From an uncultured Reyranella sp. (GTDB lineage: Bacteria; Pseudomonadota; Alphaproteobacteria; Reyranellales; Reyranellaceae), in NCBI RefSeq assembly GCF_945957355.1, contig NZ_CAMFKM010000025.1, positions 1-45,990 of the forward strand: DNA of 45,990 bases. Direction: 5' to 3'. The notes beneath the pieces were generated by a model that had not been told where the DNA came from, did no database searches, and worked only from the letters and a program-made list of their open reading frames with translations. Each line of letters opens with the position of its first letter. Position 1 is the stretch's first letter. This document shows positions 14,710-23,110 of this stretch, piece after piece. The position numbers and the translations under genes are program-made.

Positions 14710-15858
14710 ATGTCCGTCCTGCCCACCGAACCGCTGCAGATCCTGGAGCCCGGCGCCCCCGCGCACGGCCGCAACGATCTGCGCCGCAACCTGATCGGCC
14801 TGTCGCGCGACGGCCTGAAGGCGGCGCTGGCCGAGGCGGGCCTGGAGCCGTTCCGCGCCGCCCAGATCTGGCAATGGATCTACTGGCACGGGGTCACCGA
14901 CTTCGGGCGCATGACCAACATCGCCAAGAAGGCGCGTGATCGCCTGGCCGACCAGTTCGTGATCGAACGGCCCTCGATCGTGACCGAGCAGCGTTCGGTC
15001 GACGGTACGCGCAAGTGGCTGCTGCGCTTCGCCGACGGCAACGAAGCCGAGACGGTGAACATTCCCGAAGCGGATCGTGGTTCGGTCTGCGTCTCCAGCC
15101 AGGTCGGCTGCACGCTCACCTGCACCTTCTGCCACACCGGCACCCAGCCGCTGGTGCGCAACCTCACGCCCGACGAGATCGTCGGCCAGTTCATGGTGGC
15201 GCGCGACAGCTACGGCGAATGGCCGACGCCGACCGCCGATGCCCAGCGCATGCTCAGCAACATCGTCATGATGGGCATGGGCGAGCCGCTCTACAATTTC
15301 GACAACGTCGTCACGGCGCTGAAGATCGTCATGGACGACCAGGGCATCGCGCTCAGCCGCCGCCGCATCACGCTTTCGACCTCCGGCGTCGTGCCGATGA
15401 TCCCGAAGATGGGCGAGGCGCTCGACGTCAACCTCGCGGTGTCGCTGCACGCGGTGAACGACGAGATTCGCGACACGCTGGTGCCGATCAACCGGAAATG
15501 GCCGATTGCCGAGCTGCTCAGGGCCTGCGCCGACTATCCCGGTGCGCGCAACAGCCGGCGCATCACCTTCGAATACGCGATGCTGAAGGGCGTGAACGAC
15601 AGCGACGCCGATGCGCGCGAACTGGTGCGCATCCTGAAGCCGATCCACGCCAAGGTGAACCTGATCCCGTTCAACCCCTGGCCGGGCGCGCCCTACGAGT
15701 GCAGCTCCAACAATCGCATCCACCGGTTCGCCGAGATCGTGAACGATGGCGGCCTCAGCGCCCCCGTGCGCACGCCGCGCGGCCGCGACATCTCCGCCGC
15801 CTGCGGCCAGCTCAAGAGCGCCAGCCTGCGCCAGCGCGGCACGAAGGTCGCGCTTTAA
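14710..15858 (+). CDS. rlmN: Dual-specificity 23S rRNA A2503 / tRNA A37 C2-methyltransferase RlmN
   Basis: A 382-residue radical-SAM methylase that puts a C2 methyl on A2503 of 23S rRNA and on A37 of some tRNAs. The iron-sulfur motif CTLTCTFC (C134, C138, C141) follows the conserved VCVSSQVG. The mechanistic C-terminal cysteine that forms the methyl-protein adduct is C365 in DISAACGQL. Other marks are MMGMGEPLYNFDNV, TLSTSGVVPMIPKM, NLAVSLHAVNDEIRD, and LIPFNPWPG. The upstream frame is open through the SPOUT gene, but the ATG at 14710 is the only sensible start. Its stop directly abuts the stop of the convergent methyltransferase gene, with no spacer. Confidence 0.96.
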   Translation: MSVLPTEPLQILEPGAPAHGRNDLRRNLIGLSRDGLKAALAEAGLEPFRAAQIWQWIYWHGVTDFGRMTNIAKKARDRLADQFVIERPSIVTEQRSVDGTRKWLLRFADGNEAETVNIPEADRGSVCVSSQVGCTLTCTFCHTGTQPLVRNLTPDEIVGQFMVARDSYGEWPTPTADAQRMLSNIVMMGMGEPLYNFDNVVTALKIVMDDQGIALSRRRITLSTSGVVPMIPKMGEALDVNLAVSLHAVNDEIRDTLVPINRKWPIAELLRACADYPGARNSRRITFEYAMLKGVNDSDADARELVRILKPIHAKVNLIPFNPWPGAPYECSSNNRIHRFAEIVNDGGLSAPVRTPRGRDISAACGQLKSASLRQRGTKVAL

Positions 15859-16887
15859 CTACTTCGTGAAGGCCGCGACCTTCGAGAGGAACGCGAGTTC
15901 CGTCGAAACCGGTTGAAGTCCGGTTGTGCCGAACCAGTCGTCGAGGCTGCCGGCGGTATACTCCGCGTAATAGGGCTCGTGGAAGTAATGCGGGAAGAGG
16001 TCGAGCAGGCCGTCCCAGTCGGGGCGGTCGCCCTTCTGCAGGGAATCGACGATCACGACCAGGCCGCCGGGCTTCACGACTCGCGCCATCCCGGCAATCG
16101 CCTTCGCGCGGATCTCCTTCGGCAGCTCGTGCAGCAGGAATGAGGAGACGACGAGATCGAGGCTCGCGTCGGCGAAGGGCAGTGCCTCGGCCGCCGCTTC
16201 GTCAAGTTTCACCCGCGCCGTGCGGCCGACCAGGCGGCGCGCTTCGTCGAGATAGGGGCGGCTGAGGTCGATGCCGGTGAGCTTCATGCCAGGCCAGGCG
16301 CCATGGAGGGCGGCGAGCAGGCGGCCGGTGCCGCAGGCGACGTCGAGGCCGCGGAGGTCGCGCTGGCTGCGGCCGGCGAGCCAGGTGGCGATCGGCGCCA
16401 GCGCGCGGCGGCGCATGACGTCGGCGGCGCCGGTGAACAGGACCTCGACCTGGGTGTCGTACAGGGCGGCCGAGTGATCCGAGAGCCAGCCGTCGCTCTG
16501 GAAGTGGAAATTCTGCCGGTAATAGTCAGGGAGCCTGTCGGCCTGGGTGCCGGGCGGGAGTTCGCCGTCCAGCGCGCCGTGCCGCCGCGCATCGACCTGC
16601 GGCAGGTCGCGGAAATAGAGCAGGCTGCGGCGCAGGAACTCGGCGGGCTCCGGTCCCAGCAGGCGAGGTGCGGGAAACAGGCCGGCCGCGACGTCCCGCC
16701 ATTCGCGCCGGAACAAGGCGCGCATATCGGCCGTCAGTTCGGCCCGCCCGGGCGTCGGCCCGATGGCAAAATCGGGCTTGGGCATGGGCTTCATCAGCCG
16801 GCGTCCGGCGGCATAGTGGCCGGCGTACCAGGCGACCCGAGCGGTCTGGCGGGCGGCGTAGGAAAGGCGATCGAGGGCGGAAACCAT
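15859..16887 (-). CDS. Class I SAM-dependent methyltransferase
   Basis: A 342-residue methyltransferase of the UbiE/methyltransferase-11 type. It has a long N-terminal helical part (1-130), the conserved DYYRQNFHFQSDGWLSDHSA segment, then SAM motif I LDVACGTGRLLAA (about 181-193), LTGIDLSRPYLDEAR (motif II), LPFADASLDLVVSSFLLHEL (motif IV) and VKPGGLVVIVDSLQ. The substrate is unknown. Family members sit beside lipid, quinone or haem genes in various bacteria, so a small hydrophobic substrate is plausible, but that is inference. No membrane segment is present. It converges with rlmN at 15858/15859 with no spacer and no visible terminator. Confidence 0.82.
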   Translation of the reverse strand: MVSALDRLSYAARQTARVAWYAGHYAAGRRLMKPMPKPDFAIGPTPGRAELTADMRALFRREWRDVAAGLFPAPRLLGPEPAEFLRRSLLYFRDLPQVDARRHGALDGELPPGTQADRLPDYYRQNFHFQSDGWLSDHSAALYDTQVEVLFTGAADVMRRRALAPIATWLAGRSQRDLRGLDVACGTGRLLAALHGAWPGMKLTGIDLSRPYLDEARRLVGRTARVKLDEAAAEALPFADASLDLVVSSFLLHELPKEIRAKAIAGMARVVKPGGLVVIVDSLQKGDRPDWDGLLDLFPHYFHEPYYAEYTAGSLDDWFGTTGLQPVSTELAFLSKVAAFTK

Positions 16888-16932
16888 GGTTGGCTCGATT
16901 TTGTCCCGGATTGTAGCCTCTTTGCGGCGCGC

Positions 16933-16960
16933 TTGCCCCGGTGGGGTCGACCGCTATATT
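16933..16960 (+). promoter_or_regulatory. Putative sigma-70 promoter of argG
   Basis: TTGCCC (16933-16938), a 16-base spacer and TATATT (16955-16960) lie 38 bases before the argG ATG. Both hexamers are close to consensus. I see no ArgR site in the 112-base gap. Confidence 0.45.
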
Positions 16961-16998
16961 CCGCGCGCCTTTACCGAATCGACACGAAAGCGGCCAGC

Positions 16999-18255
16999 AT
17001 GAGCGTTTCTTATACCGGGCCCTACAAGAAGGGCGACATCAAGAAGGTCGTCCTGGCCTATTCCGGCGGCCTCGACACCTCGGTCATCCTGAAGTGGCTG
17101 CAGACGGCCTATGGCTGCGAGGTGGTGACCTTCACCGCCGATCTCGGCCAGGGCGAGGAGCTGTCGCCGGCCCGCAAGAAGGCGGAGCTGCTCGGCATCA
17201 AGCCCGAGAACATCTTCATCGAGGACGTACGCGAAGAATTCGTGAAGGATTTCGTCTTCCCGATGTTCCGCGCCAACGCCCTGTACGAGGGCCAGTACCT
17301 GCTCGGCACCTCGATCGCGCGGCCCCTGATCTCGAAGCATCAGATCGATCTCGCGCTGAAGACCGGCGCCGACGCCGTCTGCCACGGCGCCACCGGAAAG
17401 GGCAACGACCAGGTCCGCTTCGAGCTGTCCTATTACGCGCTGAAGCCGGACATCAAGGTGATTGCACCGTGGCGCGAGTGGGAGCTGACCTCGCGCACCA
17501 AGCTGCTCGAGTTCGCCGAGGAGCACCAGATTCCCATCGCCAAGGACAAGCGCGGCGAGGCCCCGTTCTCGGTCGACGCCAACCTCCTGCACTCGTCCAG
17601 CGAGGGCAAGATCCTCGAAGATCCGTGGGAAGAGGCCGATGAGATGGTCTACCAGCGCACCATCTCGCCCGAGAGCGCGCCGGACAAGGCGACTTACATC
17701 GAGATCGAGTTCGAGAAGGGCGATGCCGTCGCCATCGACGGCGTCGCGATGTCGCCCGCGACGCTGCTCACGAAACTCAACGAACTGGGCAAGGCCAACG
17801 GCATCGGCCGCCTCGACTTGGTCGAGAACCGCTTCGTCGGCATGAAGAGCCGCGGCATCTACGAGACGCCCGGTGGCACGATCCTCTACGCCGCCCATCG
17901 CGGCATCGAATCGATCACGCTCGACCGCGGCGCCGGGCACCTCAAGGACGAGGTGATGCCGAAGTATGCCGAGCTGATCTACTACGGCTTCTGGTACTCG
18001 CCGGAGCGCGAGATGCTGCAGGCGCTGATCGACAAGAGCCAGGAGAACGTCACCGGCACGGTGCGGCTCAAGCTCTACAAGGGCAACACGACCGTCGTTG
18101 GCCGCAAGTCGCCCGTGTCGCTCTACTCGATGCAGCACGTGACCTTCGAGGAAGACCAGGGCGCCTACAACCAGCGCGACGCCGAGGGCTTCATCAAGCT
18201 GAACGCGCTCAGGTTGCGCCTGCGTGCACTCGGCCAGGGTGGCCCCAAGAGCTAG
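16999..18255 (+). CDS. argG: Argininosuccinate synthase
   Basis: A 418-residue ArgG that ligates citrulline and aspartate, with ATP going to AMP and PPi, in the penultimate step of arginine synthesis. The PP-loop AYSGGLDTSVI is near residue 18, SIARPLISK near 110, GATGKGNDQVRFE near 132, and YETPGGTILYAAHRG near 290. The length is normal for the short (non-E. coli) type. A very long open frame runs back to 16303, but it is the complement of the methyltransferase gene; MSVSYTGPYKKGDIKKVV is the family-like start. The next gene, a rhomboid protease, follows 40 bases later. Confidence 0.97.
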   Translation: MSVSYTGPYKKGDIKKVVLAYSGGLDTSVILKWLQTAYGCEVVTFTADLGQGEELSPARKKAELLGIKPENIFIEDVREEFVKDFVFPMFRANALYEGQYLLGTSIARPLISKHQIDLALKTGADAVCHGATGKGNDQVRFELSYYALKPDIKVIAPWREWELTSRTKLLEFAEEHQIPIAKDKRGEAPFSVDANLLHSSSEGKILEDPWEEADEMVYQRTISPESAPDKATYIEIEFEKGDAVAIDGVAMSPATLLTKLNELGKANGIGRLDLVENRFVGMKSRGIYETPGGTILYAAHRGIESITLDRGAGHLKDEVMPKYAELIYYGFWYSPEREMLQALIDKSQENVTGTVRLKLYKGNTTVVGRKSPVSLYSMQHVTFEEDQGAYNQRDAEGFIKLNALRLRLRALGQGGPKS

Positions 18256-18295
18256 CGGGCTCGAGCTGAACCTCCTGACCTGACGGGAACGGCGC

Positions 18296-18955
18296 ATGCC
18301 ATTCGACGACGACGAGCGCCGCCTTCCCGGAGGGCGCGGAACGGGCGAGCGGGCGATCAACCTGCCGCCCGCCGTGCTGTGGCTGATCGGCATCAACGTC
18401 GCCGTCCATCTGCTGCGCCAGCTTCTCGGCGAACAGGCCGACCAGGAGATCATCCTCCAGTTCGGGCTGGTTCCGGCCGCCTACACGACCGACAGCGGCC
18501 AGGATCTCTTCTCGCTGCTGGTGGCGCCGGTCACCTACCAGTTCCTCCATGGCGGCTGGATGCATCTCGGCATCAACATGCTGACCTTGGCGGCGTTCGG
18601 CGCGCCGGTCGAACGGCTGCTCGGCGTGCGCCGCTTCGTGTTCTTCTATCTCCTGTGCGGCGTCGTCGCCGGCCTCGTGCACATCCTCGTCTATCCCGAT
18701 TCGGTCGATCCGGTGGTCGGCGCATCCGGCGCCATCAGCGGCATCTTCGGCGCCGTGCTGATGCTGATGCGCTACGTCGGCAGCCTGACGTCGCTGCTGC
18801 CGGTCGCCGGCATCTGGATCGGCCTCAACGTCTTCTTCGGCATCTTCGGCGGCACGCCCGGTGCGGGCGGCGAATCGGTCGCCTGGGTCGCGCACATCGC
18901 CGGCTTCGTGTTCGGCATGGCGAGCATACGCTTCTTCGCGCCCCGGATGAGCTGA
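18296..18955 (+). CDS. Rhomboid family intramembrane serine protease
   Basis: A 219-residue six-helix membrane protein. The rhomboid catalytic dyad is visible: Ser144 in VVGASGAISG (GxSG) and His200 in VAWVAHIAGFVFG. The oxyanion-hole pair His90 and Asn94 is in MHLGINML, with the usual FLHGGWMH lead. Such proteases cleave transmembrane segments of single-pass proteins within the bilayer; the target is unknown. It lies between argG and the PhoR-like kinase, 17 bases before the latter, so transcription of the kinase may depend on it. Confidence 0.92.
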   Translation: MPFDDDERRLPGGRGTGERAINLPPAVLWLIGINVAVHLLRQLLGEQADQEIILQFGLVPAAYTTDSGQDLFSLLVAPVTYQFLHGGWMHLGINMLTLAAFGAPVERLLGVRRFVFFYLLCGVVAGLVHILVYPDSVDPVVGASGAISGIFGAVLMLMRYVGSLTSLLPVAGIWIGLNVFFGIFGGTPGAGGESVAWVAHIAGFVFGMASIRFFAPRMS

Positions 18956-18972
18956 GCCGCTATAGTCGGCAC

Positions 18973-20367
18973 ATGGCCGACAACGCGATTCCCCTCCGTC
19001 GCACGCTGGTCGCCAACGCCGTGGCGTTGGCGCCGTCCTGGGGTGCGCTCGCCATCCTCTTCGGTCTCGGCGAACTGTCGGGCCGGACCACGCTGATCGC
19101 GATGGCAGGCATCGCCGCGGTCACCACCCTCCTGGTCCAGCGCTATCTCAGTTCGCTGGCGAGCTTTGCGCGCTTCGTCGGCGAGCTGTCCGACGAGCGC
19201 GCGCCGGTGATGCCGCGGCTTTCCTTCGCGCCGGCGACCGAGGAACTGGCGAGCGCGGCCGCGACTCTCTCGATCGGCTGGCGGCGCCAGCGGGCATCGA
19301 TCGACAATCTGGCGGCGTCGGCGCAGACCATCGTCGACGGTCTTCCCGACCCCCTGGTGTGCCTCGACCGGCAACGCCGCATCGTGCGCACAAATCTCGC
19401 GGCCGCCCTGTTGCTGGGCAGTCCCGGCGGCTCCGAACGTGACGTCTCGACCGTGCTGCGCCAGCCGCAGCTCCTGGCGGCCATCGATGCCCTGCTCGAA
19501 ACCGGTCCGGACGGCAACTTCGCGCGCGCCGACCAGAGCGTGGTCGAACTGGTGCTGGCCGGGCCGCCGGAGCTCGACATGGTGGCCCATCTGCGGCGCC
19601 TGCCGCGGGCGGCCGCCGATGGCTCGCTGGCGCTGATCGTGCTGCACGACACGACGGCGCTGCGCCGGGCCGAGCGCATGCGCGCCGATTTCGTGGCCAA
19701 TGCCAGCCACGAGCTGAAGACGCCGATCGCGGGCCTGGCGGGCTTCATCGAGACGCTGCGCGGCCCGGCGCGGGAAGACACGGCGGCGCGCGAGCGCTTC
19801 CTCGGCATCATGGCCGAGCAGGCCGACCGCATGCGCCGCCTGGTCGACGACCTGCTGATGCTGTCGCGCATCGAGCAGCACGAACATGCGAAGCCCGCCG
19901 CCGCCGTGGATCTCGGCCGCGTGCTGCGCTCCGTGCTCGACCTGCTGCAGCTCAAGGCCTCGTCGCGCAAGGTCAGGCTGGAACTCGACCTGCCGGCGGA
20001 TCTGCCGCGAGCCGTCGGCGACCATGACGAGCTCATCATCGTGTTCCAGAACCTGATCGACAATGCGGTCAAGTATGCGCGGCCGGCCACGTCCGTCCGC
20101 GTCGAGGCACGTCCGTCGGGCACGGACCGTGTCGCGGTCGCGGTCAAGGACGAGGGCGACGGTATTCCCGCAGCGCATCTGCCGCGGCTCACCGAGCGTT
20201 TCTACCGCGTCGATACCGCCCGCTCGCGCCAGCTCGGCGGCACGGGCCTCGGCCTTGCCATCGTGAAGCATGTCGTCAACCGCCACCGTGGCCGGCTCGA
20301 CATCCAGAGCACGCCGGGCAAGGGGTCGACCTTCACGGTGACCCTGCCGGCGTCGGACGCCGCCTGA
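18973..20367 (+). CDS. phoR: Sensor histidine kinase, PhoR-like
   Basis: A 464-residue inner-membrane kinase. It has two N-terminal transmembrane helices (about 11-31 and 38-57) with a very short periplasmic loop, and a degenerate PAS domain (about 115-225, IVDGLPDPLVCLDRQRR). A HisKA domain carries the phosphoacceptor His246 in FVANASHELKTPI, and an HATPase_c domain has FQNLIDNAVKYA (N box), KDEGDGIP (G1) and GGTGLGLAIVKHV (G2). A tiny sensory loop plus PAS is the PhoR pattern, where the Pst transporter/PhoU complex supplies the signal. The pst operon here has phoB but no phoR, and this gene lies about 14 kb upstream of it, so PhoR is likely. A response regulator at 21059 is a rival partner. 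Confidence 0.8.
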   Translation: MADNAIPLRRTLVANAVALAPSWGALAILFGLGELSGRTTLIAMAGIAAVTTLLVQRYLSSLASFARFVGELSDERAPVMPRLSFAPATEELASAAATLSIGWRRQRASIDNLAASAQTIVDGLPDPLVCLDRQRRIVRTNLAAALLLGSPGGSERDVSTVLRQPQLLAAIDALLETGPDGNFARADQSVVELVLAGPPELDMVAHLRRLPRAAADGSLALIVLHDTTALRRAERMRADFVANASHELKTPIAGLAGFIETLRGPAREDTAARERFLGIMAEQADRMRRLVDDLLMLSRIEQHEHAKPAAAVDLGRVLRSVLDLLQLKASSRKVRLELDLPADLPRAVGDHDELIIVFQNLIDNAVKYARPATSVRVEARPSGTDRVAVAVKDEGDGIPAAHLPRLTERFYRVDTARSRQLGGTGLGLAIVKHVVNRHRGRLDIQSTPGKGSTFTVTLPASDAA

Positions 20368-20449
20368 ACCCGGCTTCGGTCGTCGCGAAAGCGCTTTGTA
20401 AGGAATCCGACGCATAGTTTGGGGAATTGAGTCCGCAAGAGCCCTCCCC

Positions 20450-20668
20450 ATGACATGCAAAGCAAGCGACCCGAGCGAAATTGTCGTGACGGCCCGAATG
20501 ATCCGGGCCGGTCTCGACGTCGTGAAATCGTGGCCGTCCCTCGCCGACGGCGAGGCGCTGGCCATGGCCTACCGGGCAATGGCGGCGGCAGCGCCTCCGG
20601 AAAGTCTTGCCCTCAGCATGCCGACGCCGACGATGCTGCAGGCGTTGCGGATGCTGGGTCACAAGTAG
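20450..20668 (+). CDS. Small hypothetical protein
   Basis: A possible 72-residue soluble protein with ATG at 20450. It has no signal peptide or known domain; the C-terminal half is Ala/Met-rich and probably helical. A weak ribosome site is seen (GAGCCC before CCCC-ATG). Codon use is similar to its neighbours, and it fills the gap between the kinase and the small exported protein. Being short, it could still be a chance frame. Confidence 0.4.
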   Translation: MTCKASDPSEIVVTARMIRAGLDVVKSWPSLADGEALAMAYRAMAAAAPPESLALSMPTPTMLQALRMLGHK

Positions 20669-20760
20669 CGCATCGTAAGCTCCTCGAAATCCTGCAGCCG
20701 CAATCGAGCCTCCGTTCCCGTCTTCACTGGTGGTGCTCGTTGAGAGCGAAGGAGGATCAG

Positions 20761-21033
20761 ATGATGAAGAAGATGCTGCTCGGTTCTGCAATGCTGGTGG
20801 CGACGCTGATGCCAATGGCCGCATTCGCCCAGTCCGCCGACGCGACCTACTGCACCGCCCTGGTGCAGAAGTATGAACAGTATCTCGACAAGAATTCGGG
20901 ACGCGTCCAGCAGCCGCAGAGCCTGGATTCGCGAGCCGCCGTCGAGAAATGCAAGGCGGGCGACACGAGCGGCATTCCCGCAATCGAGAAGGCGCTGAGG
21001 AACGCCAAGATCGACCTGCCATCGCGCGGGTAG
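20761..21033 (+). CDS. Small exported protein with two cysteines
   Basis: A 90-residue protein with a clear Sec signal peptide (MMKKMLLGSAMLVATLMPMA, cleavage after AAFAQ near residue 22). The mature part of about 67 residues holds Cys near residues 31 and 62, suitable for one disulfide, in a helical, charged protein (YCTALVQKYEQYLDK ... AVEKCKAGD). I know similar small periplasmic proteins only as hypothetical. The ribosome site AAGGAGGATCAG is excellent, and two ATGs at 20761 and 20764 compete. It lies 25 bases upstream of the response regulator gene and is probably in its operon. Confidence 0.7.
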   Translation: MMKKMLLGSAMLVATLMPMAAFAQSADATYCTALVQKYEQYLDKNSGRVQQPQSLDSRAAVEKCKAGDTSGIPAIEKALRNAKIDLPSRG

Positions 21034-21058
21034 TACTTGCAACGAGGGAGATCCGGCC

Positions 21059-21757
21059 ATGCGTGTGCTCATCATCGAGGATAGCCACGAACTGGCAGGA
21101 TTGATCGGCGACGCCCTGAAACGTGCAGGCATGGACGCCGATATCGTGGGCCTCGCCGAGGAGGCGAGGCTCGCCGTCCAGGCCATACAGTACTCGGCGA
21201 TCGTGCTCGATCTCGGCCTCCCCGATGCCGACGGACTGGCCGTGCTCGATCATATGAAGAAGCGTCACGATCCGACGCCGGTGCTCATCCTGTCGTCGCG
21301 CAGTGCGCTGGGCGACAGGGTCGGCGGCCTCCACAGGGGCGCCAGCGACTACATGATCAAACCGTTCGCCACGGCCGAGCTGGTCGCCCGACTGCGGGCA
21401 CTCATGCAGCGCCCGCCGGACGTGCCTTCTCATGTCTTCGTGCTGGGCAACGTGGCGTTCGATGCCGGCAGTCGTAGAGCGGTCGTCAACGGCAATGCCT
21501 TCAGCGTTCCGGCCCGGGAAGCCGAGCTGCTGGAGGTTTTTCTGAAGCGTGGCGGGAGGGTGCTGGTCCACGACGTCCTCGACGCCCTGGTGTTCGGGGG
21601 CACGCACGACAAGTCGTCGAATGCTGTCGAAGTCTATATCCATCGCCTGCGTCGCCTGCTGGCCGACGCCGGATCCAATGTCGAGATCCACACGATCCGC
21701 GGTGTCGGCTACCTGATGAAGCCGGTCGCGGCGGCGGGTGCGATGGCCGGGGCATGA
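21059..21757 (+). CDS. OmpR/PhoB-type response regulator
   Basis: A 232-residue two-component regulator. The receiver (1-118) has the acidic pocket ED (residues 7-8), the phosphoacceptor Asp in AIVLDLGLPDADG, the switch Ser in ILSSRSA, and Lys in MIKPFA. The winged-helix DNA-binding domain (about 130-222) ends in VEVYIHRLRRLL and IHTIRGVGYLM. It resembles the TctD/QseB branch. No kinase is directly adjacent; the nearest is the PhoR-like kinase 700 bases upstream. GAGGGAGATC precedes the start. It is likely co-transcribed with the small exported protein upstream. Confidence 0.86.
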   Translation: MRVLIIEDSHELAGLIGDALKRAGMDADIVGLAEEARLAVQAIQYSAIVLDLGLPDADGLAVLDHMKKRHDPTPVLILSSRSALGDRVGGLHRGASDYMIKPFATAELVARLRALMQRPPDVPSHVFVLGNVAFDAGSRRAVVNGNAFSVPAREAELLEVFLKRGGRVLVHDVLDALVFGGTHDKSSNAVEVYIHRLRRLLADAGSNVEIHTIRGVGYLMKPVAAAGAMAGA

Positions 21758-21810
21758 GCCTGTCCGAGCCGTTCGACATGTTCACCCGAGATGCAGGCGA
21801 CAGTTGTAAT

Positions 21811-21856
21811 GTGGGAGGCACGGCAACTGTTTCAGTGTTGCATATGTGCTTCCCAC
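21811..21856 (+). promoter_or_regulatory. Long nested hairpin in the leader of the 2OG oxygenase gene
   Basis: The outer 11-bp arms GTGGGAGGCAC (21811-21821) and GTGCTTCCCAC (21846-21856) pair fully with one G-U. An inner 5-bp stem GCAAC (21823-21827) / GTTGC (21837-21841) sits inside. No T-run follows, so it is not a standard terminator. The 11-bp direct repeat CACCCGAGATG at 21783-21793 and 21854-21864 brackets it. It lies 60 bases before the ATG at 21917. Confidence 0.45.
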
Positions 21857-21916
21857 CCGAGATGTAAGGTTCGATTCAGGCTTAAGGAGTTCATTGACGT
21901 CAGGGAGACCAACGTC

Positions 21917-22960
21917 ATGAAGCGAACTCGAAGCTGGAATGAGACGCTCGTCGGCCGTCCGTACCATCCGCCCGGCCTTGGCGTCGGCGATCCGATGCCG
22001 CGCATCACGCTGCCCCTCCATTCCGGCGTTATCTTCGACTCCTGGGATGCCGCCGTGTCGGGCTTCACGCGAGTCTATTGGCTTGGTTCGCAGCCTTGCG
22101 GGGAGGGAATCGCAAGGATGGCGGCGCGCCTCGCGAGGTGCGAGGCGATGTTGTGCTTCGTGGCGCGCCAGCCGTCGGATGGCCTTGGCACGGATGCGGC
22201 GTGCATCGTCGATCGGGACGGCGAACTCGCCCGGGCGTTCGGTGCACAGGGAACGCTTGCGATCGTGGTTGATACGGCCGGCCGTGTGGCGGCTTTGGTG
22301 CCCTCCCCATCGGCAGACGACGTCGCAGCCATTGTCGAGCGCCTCTACGACGCGACGGAACCGGTGGTGGTTCGGAACGCCGCACCGATCATACTGCTCA
22401 ATCGCGTGCTCGAGCCTGAACTCTGCCGTTCCCTGATCGAGTACTGGTCGGTCCGCGACAAGGTCGCCAGCATCGTCGGGTCGGACGACGGCAATGTCGT
22501 CGATACCCAGACGAAGCGCCGCCTCGACACCAACCTCGCTGACCCCGCCCTGTTCGCCCGCGTGCGCGACTCGCTCGTGCGCCGCGTGGCGCCGGCCATC
22601 ACCCAGGCCTCGCACATCCATACCTCGGTGATCGAAGCGCCACGCATCGGTTGCTACGATGTGGCGAGTGGCGGCTGGTTCCGCCGCCATCGCGACAATA
22701 CGAGCCGCATGACCGCGCACCGCCAGTTTGCGGTCAGCATCAACCTCAATCCAGGCGACGAATATGAAGGAGGCGAACTGCGCTTCCCCGAGTTCGGCCG
22801 TCAGCTCTACCGGCCCGCCGTCGGTTGCGCCGTGGTGTTCTCGGCGGCCTTGCTGCACGAGGTCAATCCGGTGACGCGAGGTCGCCGTTTTGGCCTCTTC
22901 ACCTTCCTTTCGTCGGGTGGGTCGGCTGCCGGTTACGGTCCGCGGGGCATGGCGCGATAG
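21917..22960 (+). CDS. Redoxin-like / 2OG-Fe(II) oxygenase (P4H-type) fusion
   Basis: A 347-residue, two-domain protein. Residues about 20-145 look like a degenerate peroxiredoxin/thioredoxin fold (GVGDPMPRITLPLHSG, VDRDGELARAFGA, TLAIVVDTAGRVAAL) without a convincing peroxidatic Cys motif. Residues about 155-335 are a prolyl-4-hydroxylase-type dioxygenase: His258 and Asp260 in FRRHRDN and His314 in LLHEVNPV bind iron, and Arg324 is placed for 2-oxoglutarate. The GGELRFPEFG strand is typical of the P4H family. It probably hydroxylates a protein or small molecule. The start is the ATG at 21917; the open frame back to 21791 crosses the leader hairpin. Confidence 0.82.
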   Translation: MKRTRSWNETLVGRPYHPPGLGVGDPMPRITLPLHSGVIFDSWDAAVSGFTRVYWLGSQPCGEGIARMAARLARCEAMLCFVARQPSDGLGTDAACIVDRDGELARAFGAQGTLAIVVDTAGRVAALVPSPSADDVAAIVERLYDATEPVVVRNAAPIILLNRVLEPELCRSLIEYWSVRDKVASIVGSDDGNVVDTQTKRRLDTNLADPALFARVRDSLVRRVAPAITQASHIHTSVIEAPRIGCYDVASGGWFRRHRDNTSRMTAHRQFAVSINLNPGDEYEGGELRFPEFGRQLYRPAVGCAVVFSAALLHEVNPVTRGRRFGLFTFLSSGGSAAGYGPRGMAR

Positions 22961-23081
22961 AAAACCCGTCCAGGAGCGCGGCCATCGTCCCGATCGGGCC
23001 TGTGGAGACACGCCCGGCACGCGATTGCCCTCTGCCGGCGACGCCGAATGAGGCGTCCCGGCCCAGCCGCTTCTCCACTGC

Positions 23082-23110
23082 GTGTCTCATGTCCGTAACG
23101 AAAGTGTAGC
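23082..23110 (+). promoter_or_regulatory. Candidate degenerate PhoB box upstream of phnC
   Basis: Three 7-base units at 11-base spacing, GTGTCTC (23082-23088), CCGTAAC (23093-23099) and GTGTAGC (23104-23110), lie 50 bases before the phnC start. CCGTAAC matches the CTGTAAC unit of the better pstS box. The match to CTGTCAT is partial, so this is tentative. Confidence 0.35.

Noticed and set aside
16303..16998. N-terminal extension of argG
   Set aside because: The sequence is the complement of the methyltransferase gene; argG begins normally at 16999.
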